A stretch of DNA of 5,250 nt from Actinomycetes bacterium (GTDB taxonomy: Bacteria; Actinomycetota; Aquicultoria; CAJVYJ01; JAUVQD01). The stretch spans positions 1 through 5,250 of the forward strand of contig DAOUYN010000086.1 in assembly GCA_030666075.1 (NCBI GenBank). Reading direction: 5' to 3'. Position numbers and translations under genes: made by a program. Every line of letters begins with the position of its first letter. Positions within the stretch are counted from its first letter, which is position 1. The notes beneath the pieces were generated by a model, which did no database searches, was not told where the DNA came from, and saw only the letters and a list, made by a program, of their open reading frames with translations. Of the stretch, positions 1 through 4,340 are shown piece by piece.

Positions 1-526
1 AGGCATCAGTGCTATCCGCGCCGCGGCGTCGGCTATCGACTCCATGTCGCTTGGACGCATCGACGATCAGACGACTGCCAATATCGGCATCATAGAAGGG
101 GGCCGGGCGGTCAATATCGTTCCCGAGCGCACGCTCATAAAGGGAGAAGCCCGTAGTCTTGATTCCGCAAGACTCGAGCGGCAGACAGAGTCAATGGTCA
201 CGGCAGTACAGCAGGCCGCCGATGCTTTTGGAGCCGCTGTCGAAGTCTCGGTCGTCCGGGAATATAATGGCTTTGCGTTGGACAAGCAGGCTCCGATCGT
301 CCGGTGGGCCGCCGATGCTTTTCGGGCTATCGGCGTTGAGCCTGCTCTGGTGGCCACCGGCGGGGGCAGCGATACCAATGTCTTTAATGCCCGAGGTATA
401 CCGACCGTCAATCTGGGTGCCGGCTATCAAGCGCCGCACACGGTGGACGAGTCAATATCGGTGGCTGAGCTGGAGCGCGTCGCGCGGGTCGCGGTGGCCA
501 TCGTCGAGACGGTCGCCCGCGGCTGA
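1..526 (+). CDS. M20 family metallopeptidase, PepT-like (C-terminal part, cut by window start)
   Basis: This is the last 174 codons of a zinc-dependent peptidase; the first whole codon is at base 2 and the stop is TGA 524-526. The N-terminal metal-binding half lies outside the window. What remains starts in the small dimerisation (lid) domain, with the stretch TANIGIIEGGRAVNIVPE followed by KGEARS, which is typical of PepT-like M20 proteins such as the YqjE group. It then returns to the catalytic domain with GGGSDTN and GAGYQAPHTVDE, where the His is the expected last metal ligand of M20 enzymes. The family cleaves small peptides in the cytoplasm; exact substrate specificity cannot be told from this part. 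An ATG at 44 is internal, because the homologous lid sequence continues upstream of it. The next gene follows 14 bp downstream on the same strand, so co-transcription is likely. Other M20 subfamilies (ArgE/DapE-like) are possible but fit less well. Confidence 0.88.
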   Translation, partial: GISAIRAAASAIDSMSLGRIDDQTTANIGIIEGGRAVNIVPERTLIKGEARSLDSARLERQTESMVTAVQQAADAFGAAVEVSVVREYNGFALDKQAPIVRWAADAFRAIGVEPALVATGGGSDTNVFNARGIPTVNLGAGYQAPHTVDESISVAELERVARVAVAIVETVARG

Positions 527-528
527 GC

Positions 529-535
529 GGGGGTG
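529..535 (+). promoter_or_regulatory. Shine-Dalgarno site of the DUF3866 gene
   Basis: GGGGGTG lies 5 nt before the ATG at 541, in the 14-bp gap after the peptidase stop. It differs by one base from the ideal GGAGGTG. The same GGGGGTG variant precedes the second DUF1540 gene at 4109-4115. It supports the 541 start and translation from an operon mRNA. Confidence 0.6.
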
Positions 536-540
536 GGTCT

Positions 541-1638
541 ATGATCATCACACGCGCAGCAACAGTGACGGCAGTCTTTGAATCGATCGACGACCTGTTT
601 GAGATCGAAGTCGATATCGAGGGACGTATCGAGCGCGCTTTCGCTTTCGAAGAGCTTTCGGGCGTGCCGGTCGTCGGTGACCGAGTTATCCTCAATGTCA
701 CAGCAGATGAATTGCGACTAGGCTCAGGCGGGCATCATTTTGTGATTTCCGGTCAAGAACCGGCCAAAGACGTCGAAAAGACTCACGGCCACCTGATGAA
801 GCTTCGCTATACACCGATGCAGCGGGCCGCCCTCTCGGTCGAGGAGCCGGACAGTCCTTACCATGAGATATTGCGCGATGCCGATGATTTGGCCGCTCAA
901 CCGGTCATAGCCTGCGGGCTGCACAGTCAACTCTTGCCGGTTGCGGTAGCGATCCGGACCGTGGCCCCAGTTGCCAAGATCGCCTATGTCATGACTGACG
1001 GAGGCGCTCTATCGGCCGCCCTTAGTCAGACTACCCACTGGCTTCGACAGCAAGGTTATTTAGCCTCGGTGATAACAGCCGGCCAGGCCTTCGGCGGCGA
1101 TTATGAGGCGGTCAATATATATAGTGCTTTGCTCGCAGCCAAGCTGGTCGTTGACGCAGACATCACTATCGTGGGGATGGGTCCGGGCATAGCCGGGACC
1201 GGCACCCGGTTCGGGCACTCGGGCATCGAGCAAGGTCAGATCATCAATGCGGCCGCTGCCCTTGGCGGGCGGCCGATCGCGGTCTTGCGCCTGGGTCAGG
1301 GCGATAAAAGACCCCGCCATCAAGGGCTGAGTCATCATTGCGTCTATGCTCTCACGCGGGCCGCATTGGCCGAGTCGTTGGTCCCGATGCCGGTGTTCGA
1401 CGGCCCTAACACACAGTTCGGGAAGGGCGTGGCCGAGTCCCTGCGGTCATCGGGGATCGAAGATCGTCATCGGGTGGAGACATTTGACGCGGGCCCGGTT
1501 CTGCAGCTCCTGGCAAGAATCGAGGAGTCAGGCGGGCCGAAAGCCTCGACGATGGGGCGCGGCATCCAAGAGGAGCCGGCCTTCTTTCTCGCGGCTGGAG
1601 CCGCTGGAATGGCGGCCGCTTCTATGGTCGGCGCATAA
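541..1638 (+). CDS. DUF3866 family protein (function unknown)
   Basis: This 365-aa protein is recognised as DUF3866 (PF12982), a family of Gram-positive bacteria without an assigned activity. The visible hallmarks are GHLMKLRYTP at residues 83-92, GLHSQ at 126-130, MTDGGALSAALS around 151-162, GQAFGGDYEAVN at 181-192, and the glycine-rich GMGPGIAGTGTRFGHSGIEQGQ region at 212-233. HQGLSHH follows at 260-266, and the tail is FFLAAGAAGMAAA. The first 70 residues look like a small beta-rich domain (alternating acidic/hydrophobic strands, VVGDRV), and the rest looks like an alpha/beta Rossmann-type fold. No signal peptide or transmembrane segment is evident, so it is probably cytosolic. The conserved His, Asp and Gly clusters hint at ligand or nucleotide binding, but that is inference. 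The ATG at 541 has a Shine-Dalgarno site and lies 14 bp after the M20 peptidase gene, so they probably share an operon. Its last 17 bp overlap the 3' end of the opposing methyltransferase gene. Confidence 0.87.
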   Translation: MIITRAATVTAVFESIDDLFEIEVDIEGRIERAFAFEELSGVPVVGDRVILNVTADELRLGSGGHHFVISGQEPAKDVEKTHGHLMKLRYTPMQRAALSVEEPDSPYHEILRDADDLAAQPVIACGLHSQLLPVAVAIRTVAPVAKIAYVMTDGGALSAALSQTTHWLRQQGYLASVITAGQAFGGDYEAVNIYSALLAAKLVVDADITIVGMGPGIAGTGTRFGHSGIEQGQIINAAAALGGRPIAVLRLGQGDKRPRHQGLSHHCVYALTRAALAESLVPMPVFDGPNTQFGKGVAESLRSSGIEDRHRVETFDAGPVLQLLARIEESGGPKASTMGRGIQEEPAFFLAAGAAGMAAASMVGA

Positions 1639-2227
1639 CGGCTAAGAGCGCTTTTGGCAGCTTCTTCAGTGTTCCATGGAAGAGAGTTTCCTTTATGGAG
1701 ACTACTTCGAGCTTGGCGCCAAAAAGCATTTCTATGTCGGCGGGAGCGAAGCGGTGCGGGCCCCACTTTCCTCGTTCGTCAACGCTGAACACCTTCAATA
1801 ATAGCCATCCTCCCTGCTTCAATAGACCGAATACGGTCTTCATGTAGGTCTGAGCGTCAGCGGGCGCCAAGACATGGAAGCACCCGCGATCGAGGATCAA
1901 GTCATAAGGCCCATGCAGCTTCGACGACAGGATATCGTCTTGGCGCCAATCGATGGTCAAACCGGCTTCTTCGGCGCGGGCTCTAGCTAGTTTGATAGCC
2001 GTTTCAGAGAGATCAGACGCTGTCACGCTGAATCCCAGCTGGGCCAGGGCCATCGCCTGAGTCCCCGGTCCCGTGCCCAGATCCAGCGCTTGGCCGCTTT
2101 CGATCCCGCGTTCAGCGAGCGCCGCCTGCACGTCAGATTCAAGATCTTCAAAGAACCAGGGCATATCCTCTACTGGCGTTTCGCGGTAATGTTTCTCCCA
2201 TTCAGGGAAGGTCTTTTCGTCATTCAT
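1622..2227 (-). CDS. class I SAM-dependent methyltransferase
   Basis: This 201-aa cytosolic methyltransferase has the Rossmann signature in order. Motif I is LDLGTGPGTQA at residues 48-58, the acidic end of strand 2 is at Asp72 (TASDLS), motif III is around DDIL at 97-100, and motif IV is YDLILDRGCFHVL at 108-120. WLLLKVFS at 141-148 follows as a later strand. The N-terminal HYRETPVEDMPWFFEDL is typical of the TPMT/TehB-like branch with the DRGCFH motif. The acceptor substrate cannot be deduced. The reading frame stays open to an ATG at 2374, but the extra 49 residues are GC-driven, low-complexity and unlike the family. I therefore start at ATG 2227, where the conserved N-terminus begins. There is no Shine-Dalgarno sequence; instead TATGAT lies 6 nt upstream, suggesting a leaderless mRNA. 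The gene converges on DUF3866 with a 17-bp overlap and is divergent from the Nudix gene. Confidence 0.88.
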   Translation of the reverse strand: MNDEKTFPEWEKHYRETPVEDMPWFFEDLESDVQAALAERGIESGQALDLGTGPGTQAMALAQLGFSVTASDLSETAIKLARARAEEAGLTIDWRQDDILSSKLHGPYDLILDRGCFHVLAPADAQTYMKTVFGLLKQGGWLLLKVFSVDERGKWGPHRFAPADIEMLFGAKLEVVSIKETLFHGTLKKLPKALLAVMRRP

Positions 2228-2233
2228 TAAGGT

Positions 2234-2239
2234 ATCATA
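2234..2239 (-). promoter_or_regulatory. -10 box of a probable leaderless promoter for the methyltransferase
   Basis: On the minus strand TATGAT (5 of 6 to TATAAT) ends 6 nt before the ATG at 2227, so transcription would begin at or next to the start codon. There is no purine-rich ribosome site in the gap (ACCTTA). The -35 position at 17-bp spacing (GTCACT, 2257-2262) matches TTGACA poorly, so strength is uncertain. Read on the plus strand, the overlapping TATCAT (2233-2238) also resembles a -10 and could serve the Nudix gene, but no -35 supports it. Confidence 0.5.
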
Positions 2240-2262
2240 GCTTATCGTGCCTAGAGAGTGAC

Positions 2263-2317
2263 GCTGCCGGCCGGTCTTGCCGGCGGGGCCATACGGGCCG
2301 TGCGGGGCCGGTCGACC
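2263..2317. other. GC-rich divergent spacer with short repeats upstream of the Nudix gene
   Basis: This is the middle of the 113-bp gap between the methyltransferase start and the Nudix start. It holds GCCGGC at 2266-2271 and again at 2279-2284; the element is self-complementary, so it can form a 6-bp hairpin with a 7-nt loop, extendable by a GU and a CG pair. It also contains GGCCGGTC twice (2269-2276, 2306-2313) and the 8-bp palindrome GGTCGACC (2310-2317). Whether this is a 5' leader structure, an operator or simple GC-rich spacer cannot be decided. No T-tract follows, so it is not an intrinsic terminator on the plus strand. Confidence 0.3.
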
Positions 2318-2330
2318 AAAAAGCAGGAAT

Positions 2331-2336
2331 GGGAGA
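2331..2336 (+). promoter_or_regulatory. Shine-Dalgarno site of the Nudix gene
   Basis: GGGAGA lies 4 nt before the ATG at 2341 (GGGAG ends 5 nt before it). It is a slightly close but acceptable ribosome site and supports the 2341 start, which also matches the usual NudF N-terminus. Confidence 0.55.
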
Positions 2337-2340
2337 GTAG

Positions 2341-2886
2341 ATGCCGAAAACCAAGTATGAAGTCGTCGGGTCAAGAGAGGTCTGGGAGGGTCATATTTTC
2401 AAGGTCCGCGTCGATGACGTGCGGATGCCGGACGGAGAGATCGTCGAACGCGAGGTGCTCACCCATGCCGGTGCTGTCGGGGTCGTGCCGCTTACCGCCG
2501 ACCGGGAAGTCATTATGGTCCGTCAGTATCGTCACGCTATCGGCGGCTATCTTTTGGAGATCCCGGCGGGAAAGCGCGATCGAGTCGAGCCGCCCACAGA
2601 ATGTGCCCGCCGCGAGCTAAAAGAAGAAGCGGGCGCTGAATTCTCAAATCTGGTCGAGCTGAACGAGTTTCATAACAGCCCCGGTTATAGTAGTGAGCTC
2701 TTCCATCTGTATTTAGCCGAGGTCACTTCGATCGGCGAGATGGAGCCGGACGGGTACGAGGAGATGGAGATGGAGCGGGAGATAATCCCGCTCGAAGAGG
2801 CGCTGCGGATGATCGACGACGGTCAGATCGTCGACGCCAAGACCATCATCGGCTTACTTTTGGCCGATCGCTGGCTCAAAGCCTGA
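2341..2886 (+). CDS. nudF: Nudix hydrolase, ADP-ribose pyrophosphatase type
   Basis: This 181-aa cytosolic enzyme is expected to hydrolyse ADP-ribose to AMP and ribose 5-phosphate, using Mg2+ held by the Nudix box. The box is complete at residues 77-99: Gly77, Glu83, then Arg91-Glu92-Leu93, Glu95-Glu96 and Gly98 fit GX5EX7REUXEEXGU exactly. The N-terminal part (EGHIFKVRVDDVRMPDG, then REVLTHAGAVGVVPL) is the swapped beta domain of the NudF dimer. EIPAGK precedes the box, and SPGYSSE after it matches the SPG loop of ADP-ribose pyrophosphatases. The C-terminal IVDAKT is also characteristic, and the length is close to B. subtilis NudF (185 aa, from memory). The family is clear; substrate preference is inferred from the SPG loop. 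The gene is divergent from the methyltransferase and converges on the recombinase, with only 27 bp between stop codons and no convincing terminator there. Confidence 0.92.
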   Translation: MPKTKYEVVGSREVWEGHIFKVRVDDVRMPDGEIVEREVLTHAGAVGVVPLTADREVIMVRQYRHAIGGYLLEIPAGKRDRVEPPTECARRELKEEAGAEFSNLVELNEFHNSPGYSSELFHLYLAEVTSIGEMEPDGYEEMEMEREIIPLEEALRMIDDGQIVDAKTIIGLLLADRWLKA

Positions 2887-2913
2887 AACACTTCGCGGGG
2901 CGAAATCCGAACG

Positions 2914-3816
2914 TCAGTCCCGGCGGACCCCTTTCGCGCGTGGGTGGCTTTCGTGATAGATCTCCCACAGATCGTCCCGGGAGAGAGATGTATATATCTG
3001 CGTGGTCGAGATCGAAGCATGTCCCAACATCTCCTGGACTGCCCGCAAGTCGGCCCCGCCTTTGAGCAGGTGGGTGGCGAAAGAGTGCCGGAGGCTGTGT
3101 GGGTAGAGATTCTTGACCCCTGCCATCGCCGCGTACTTTTTTGTAATGCTCCAGCAACTTTGCCGGCTGAGGCGTCCCCCGCGCGCGTTTAGAAAGACAG
3201 CTTGCTGGGTGTAGTCTCCCTTACTTAGGATTTTCCTCGAACCCAGGTAGTCTTGGAGCGAGCCGGCGGCTGCTTCGCCGAACGGTACAAGTCTTTGCTT
3301 GGAACCCTTGCCCATGCAGAGCAGGTAGCCGCCATCGAAATCGAGGTCGGGAAGGTCGAGCGAGACCAATTCGGAGACGCGCAGGCCGCATGAGTAGAGG
3401 ACTTCGATGATGGCCCGGTCACGGCGTCCGGTCGGCGTCGGTGGGAAGTGTTGCTCGAGGATCGACCGGACCTGTTCGATAGAGAGGACACCTGGCAGCC
3501 TGACCGGGGTCTTTGGTGTGCGTAAGTCTTCAGTGGGGTTGTTTTCCGTGTGTTCTTCCAGGACGAGAAATCGATGGAATGACCGTATAGAGGCGACCGC
3601 TCTGGCAATACTGCTTGGGGCCCGCCCAGCCTTTTTCAATGAATCAAGAAATCCCGTTATTGTCGCCGGTTGGATCCCTTGGAGGTCGGTGGGGTCGTGC
3701 TCCTCGATCCAAGCAAGGTAGTGAGAAATGTCACGCTCGTATGCGCGGCATGTATTGACAGCTAAACCCTTCTCGATCGTCAGGTAGCCGATGAACTCCA
3801 GTAGCGCATGCTCCAT
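2914..3816 (-). CDS. xerD: tyrosine recombinase XerD/XerC type
   Basis: This 300-aa site-specific recombinase is the size of the Xer proteins that resolve chromosome dimers at dif near the septum with FtsK. Residues 1-90 form the SAM-like core-binding domain (LLEFIGYLTIEKGLAVNT, AYERDI). The catalytic domain follows and every active residue is present: Arg146 (CGLRVSEL), Lys170 (GKGSKQR), His240 and Arg243 (HSLRHSFATHLL), His266 (LGHASISTTQIYT) and the nucleophile Tyr275. These positions run within 2-4 residues of E. coli XerD. No phage or element genes accompany it, and its neighbours (nudF, deoB) are the usual company of Gram-positive xerD, so a housekeeping role is favoured. XerC cannot be fully excluded. 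The ATG at 3816 has no Shine-Dalgarno sequence but a -35/-10 pair right in front, so a leaderless message is likely. It lies opposite to the usual direction relative to deoB. Confidence 0.9.
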   Translation of the reverse strand: MEHALLEFIGYLTIEKGLAVNTCRAYERDISHYLAWIEEHDPTDLQGIQPATITGFLDSLKKAGRAPSSIARAVASIRSFHRFLVLEEHTENNPTEDLRTPKTPVRLPGVLSIEQVRSILEQHFPPTPTGRRDRAIIEVLYSCGLRVSELVSLDLPDLDFDGGYLLCMGKGSKQRLVPFGEAAAGSLQDYLGSRKILSKGDYTQQAVFLNARGGRLSRQSCWSITKKYAAMAGVKNLYPHSLRHSFATHLLKGGADLRAVQEMLGHASISTTQIYTSLSRDDLWEIYHESHPRAKGVRRD

Positions 3817-3822
3817 TCGATT

Positions 3823-3851
3823 AGATTAGAAGGAAGAAGGTCTCAGGTAAA
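3823..3851 (-). promoter_or_regulatory. promoter of xerD, probably leaderless
   Basis: On the minus strand TTTACC (3846-3851, 4 of 6 to TTGACA) is separated by 17 bp from TAATCT (3823-3828). That box ends 6 nt before the ATG at 3816, so the start point should fall at the start codon. The gap AATCGA contains no ribosome site. The box-to-ATG distance is identical to that of the methyltransferase gene. Confidence 0.5.
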
Positions 3852-3890
3852 GAGTCGGGTTTAGGTCGCTCGCCCCCCGGGTACTTTGTT

Positions 3891-3902
3891 AAGGAATTCC
3901 TT
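3891..3902. repeat. 12-bp perfect palindrome abutting the DUF1540 ribosome site
   Basis: AAGGAATTCCTT reads the same on both strands and ends directly where the GGAGGTGA ribosome site starts. It sits in the divergent gap between xerD and the first DUF1540 gene. It could be an operator for a dimeric regulator, or form a 4-bp stem with an AATT loop in the mRNA next to the ribosome site. No upstream promoter is strong: TACTTT at 3882-3887 with TTTAGG at 3860-3865 is only a weak candidate pair. Confidence 0.4.
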
Positions 3903-3910
3903 GGAGGTGA
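3903..3910 (+). promoter_or_regulatory. ideal Shine-Dalgarno site deciding the TTG start of the first DUF1540 gene
   Basis: GGAGGTGA is fully complementary to the 16S rRNA tail and lies 5 nt before TTG 3916 (8 nt measured from GGAGG). The in-frame GTG at 3907 lies inside this site and would leave only AAGGA (3891-3895) at an 11-nt distance, so TTG is preferred. Confidence 0.7.
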
Positions 3911-3915
3911 CGCGG

Positions 3916-4065
3916 TTGTCGCAAGACGGTTCGGTGGCTATCTGTGTGGTCGAGAAATGCGTTCACAATCTCGACAACCAGTGTCATGCGGCGCGGATCA
4001 ACGTCGGTTATGAGCAGGGCCACGCTGATTGCGCGACTTTCAAAACCAAAGAAAAGGCTGCATAG
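3916..4065 (+). CDS. small DUF1540 cysteine-motif protein, copy 1 (TTG start)
   Basis: This 49-aa protein ends at TAG 4063-4065. It carries the DUF1540 (PF07561) pattern of four cysteines at residues 10, 15, 23 and 39, with CVHN (15-18), QCHA (22-25), I28/V30 and HADCATF (36-42). The four-Cys arrangement suggests binding of a metal such as zinc, which is inferred; the family's function is unknown. There is no signal peptide, so it is probably cytosolic. The start is TTG because a perfect ribosome site lies 5 nt ahead. With that start the four cysteines and the HADC motif fall at exactly the same residue numbers as in the neighbouring copy. A GTG at 3907 would add three residues. It is divergent from xerD and followed 57 bp later by copy 2, probably on the same transcript. 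A minus-strand reading of this stretch is only a shadow. Confidence 0.82.
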   Translation: MSQDGSVAICVVEKCVHNLDNQCHAARINVGYEQGHADCATFKTKEKAA

Positions 4066-4108
4066 GGGCACCCGTGCTTGGGGAAAAGTGGATTACGGTT
4101 CCAGGGAA

Positions 4109-4115
4109 GGGGGTG
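4109..4115 (+). promoter_or_regulatory. Shine-Dalgarno site of the second DUF1540 gene
   Basis: GGGGGTG, within the purine run AAGGGGGTG, ends 7 nt before ATG 4123. It argues for that ATG over the in-frame TTG 4078 and GTG 4117. Confidence 0.55.
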
Positions 4116-4122
4116 CGTGAGG

Positions 4123-4260
4123 ATGAAAGATGAAGGCCTTGTATCTATGTGTTCGGCGGGTCAGTGTGTCTATAACCAGCAAGACCAGTGCCATGCTGAG
4201 GCAATCCAGGTGGCCGTTCACGAAGACCACGCGGATTGTGAAACTTTCTCTCCCGAGTAA
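4123..4260 (+). CDS. small DUF1540 cysteine-motif protein, copy 2
   Basis: This 45-aa paralogue of the preceding gene has cysteines at 10, 15, 23 and 39, CVYN (15-18), QCHA (22-25), I28/V30 and HADCETF (36-42), the DUF1540 (PF07561) signature. The two copies align without a gap over residues 1-42 with 19 identities by my count. The identities are concentrated in the cysteine motif; the N-termini and the 31-35 loop have diverged, so the duplication is not recent. A metal-binding role is plausible but unproven. The frame is open back to a TTG at 4078, but the extra 15 residues have no counterpart in copy 1 and ATG 4123 has a ribosome site. The TAA stop lies within a hairpin (4252-4270), and an intrinsic terminator follows directly, closing the two-gene unit. 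Confidence 0.85.
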   Translation: MKDEGLVSMCSAGQCVYNQQDQCHAEAIQVAVHEDHADCETFSPE

Positions 4261-4270
4261 CTGACTCGGG
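4252..4270 (+). other. hairpin spanning the stop codon of DUF1540 copy 2
   Basis: CCCGAGT (4252-4258) pairs perfectly with ACTCGGG (4264-4270) around a 5-nt loop. The TAA stop (4258-4260) begins at the inner edge of the stem. It sits only 4 nt before the terminator stem and shares the CGAGT/ACTCG words with it (4254-4258, 4264-4268, 4277-4281, 4309-4313). Alternative pairings are therefore possible, though the 14-bp terminator stem should dominate. Confidence 0.5.
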
Positions 4271-4274
4271 TCCG

Positions 4275-4324
4275 GGCGAGTAGGCCGCGCTACGGCGAGC
4301 GGCGGCCTACTCGCCTTTCTTTTG
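4275..4324 (+). terminator. strong intrinsic terminator after the DUF1540 pair
   Basis: GGCGAGTAGGCCGC (4275-4288) and GCGGCCTACTCGCC (4302-4315) form a perfect 14-bp GC-rich stem with a 13-nt loop. TTTCTTTT (4316-4323) follows immediately. This is a textbook Rho-independent terminator and separates the DUF1540 unit from deoB. Confidence 0.92.
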
Positions 4325-4331
4325 TTAAACT
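4323..4331 (+). promoter_or_regulatory. candidate extended -10 promoter of deoB
   Basis: TGTTAAACT contains an extended -10 (TGn) followed by TAAACT (4 of 6 to TATAAT), 9 nt before ATG 4341. A start point about 7 nt downstream would leave a leader of only some 2-3 nt, and no ribosome site is visible. A -35 would lie inside the terminator stem (4303-4308, CGGCCT) and does not match. The call therefore rests on the extended -10 and on the need for a new promoter after the terminator. Confidence 0.4.
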
Positions 4332-4340
4332 GGTCGAATC

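Noticed and set aside
67..411. Minus-strand open frame opposite the peptidase gene
   Set aside because: It is a shadow of the peptidase reading frame, with Ser/Ala/Thr-rich sequence, no recognisable motif and no ribosome site.
1060..1338. Minus-strand open frame inside DUF3866
   Set aside because: It lies wholly within a well-supported gene and has no family features.
2228..2374. 49-residue N-terminal extension of the methyltransferase frame
   Set aside because: The extension is made of GC-driven, low-complexity residues, is unlike the family, covers the probable promoter, and overlaps the start of nudF. The conserved N-terminus begins at 2227.
2892..2904. Possible bidirectional terminator between nudF and xerD (TTCGC-GGG-GCGAA)
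   Set aside because: The stem is only 5 bp, the loop 3 nt, and no T-tract follows on either strand.
3407..3721. Plus-strand open frame opposite xerD
   Set aside because: It is Arg/Ser-rich shadow coding opposite the conserved recombinase domain.
2914..3816. Integrase of a mobile element or integron
   Set aside because: The size, residue spacing and neighbours match housekeeping Xer. No attachment repeats, tRNA, phage genes or cassettes are visible.
3889..4071. Minus-strand 60-residue open frame over the first DUF1540 gene
   Set aside because: The plus strand carries the DUF1540 cysteine signature, an ideal ribosome site and a paralogue next door; the minus reading has none.
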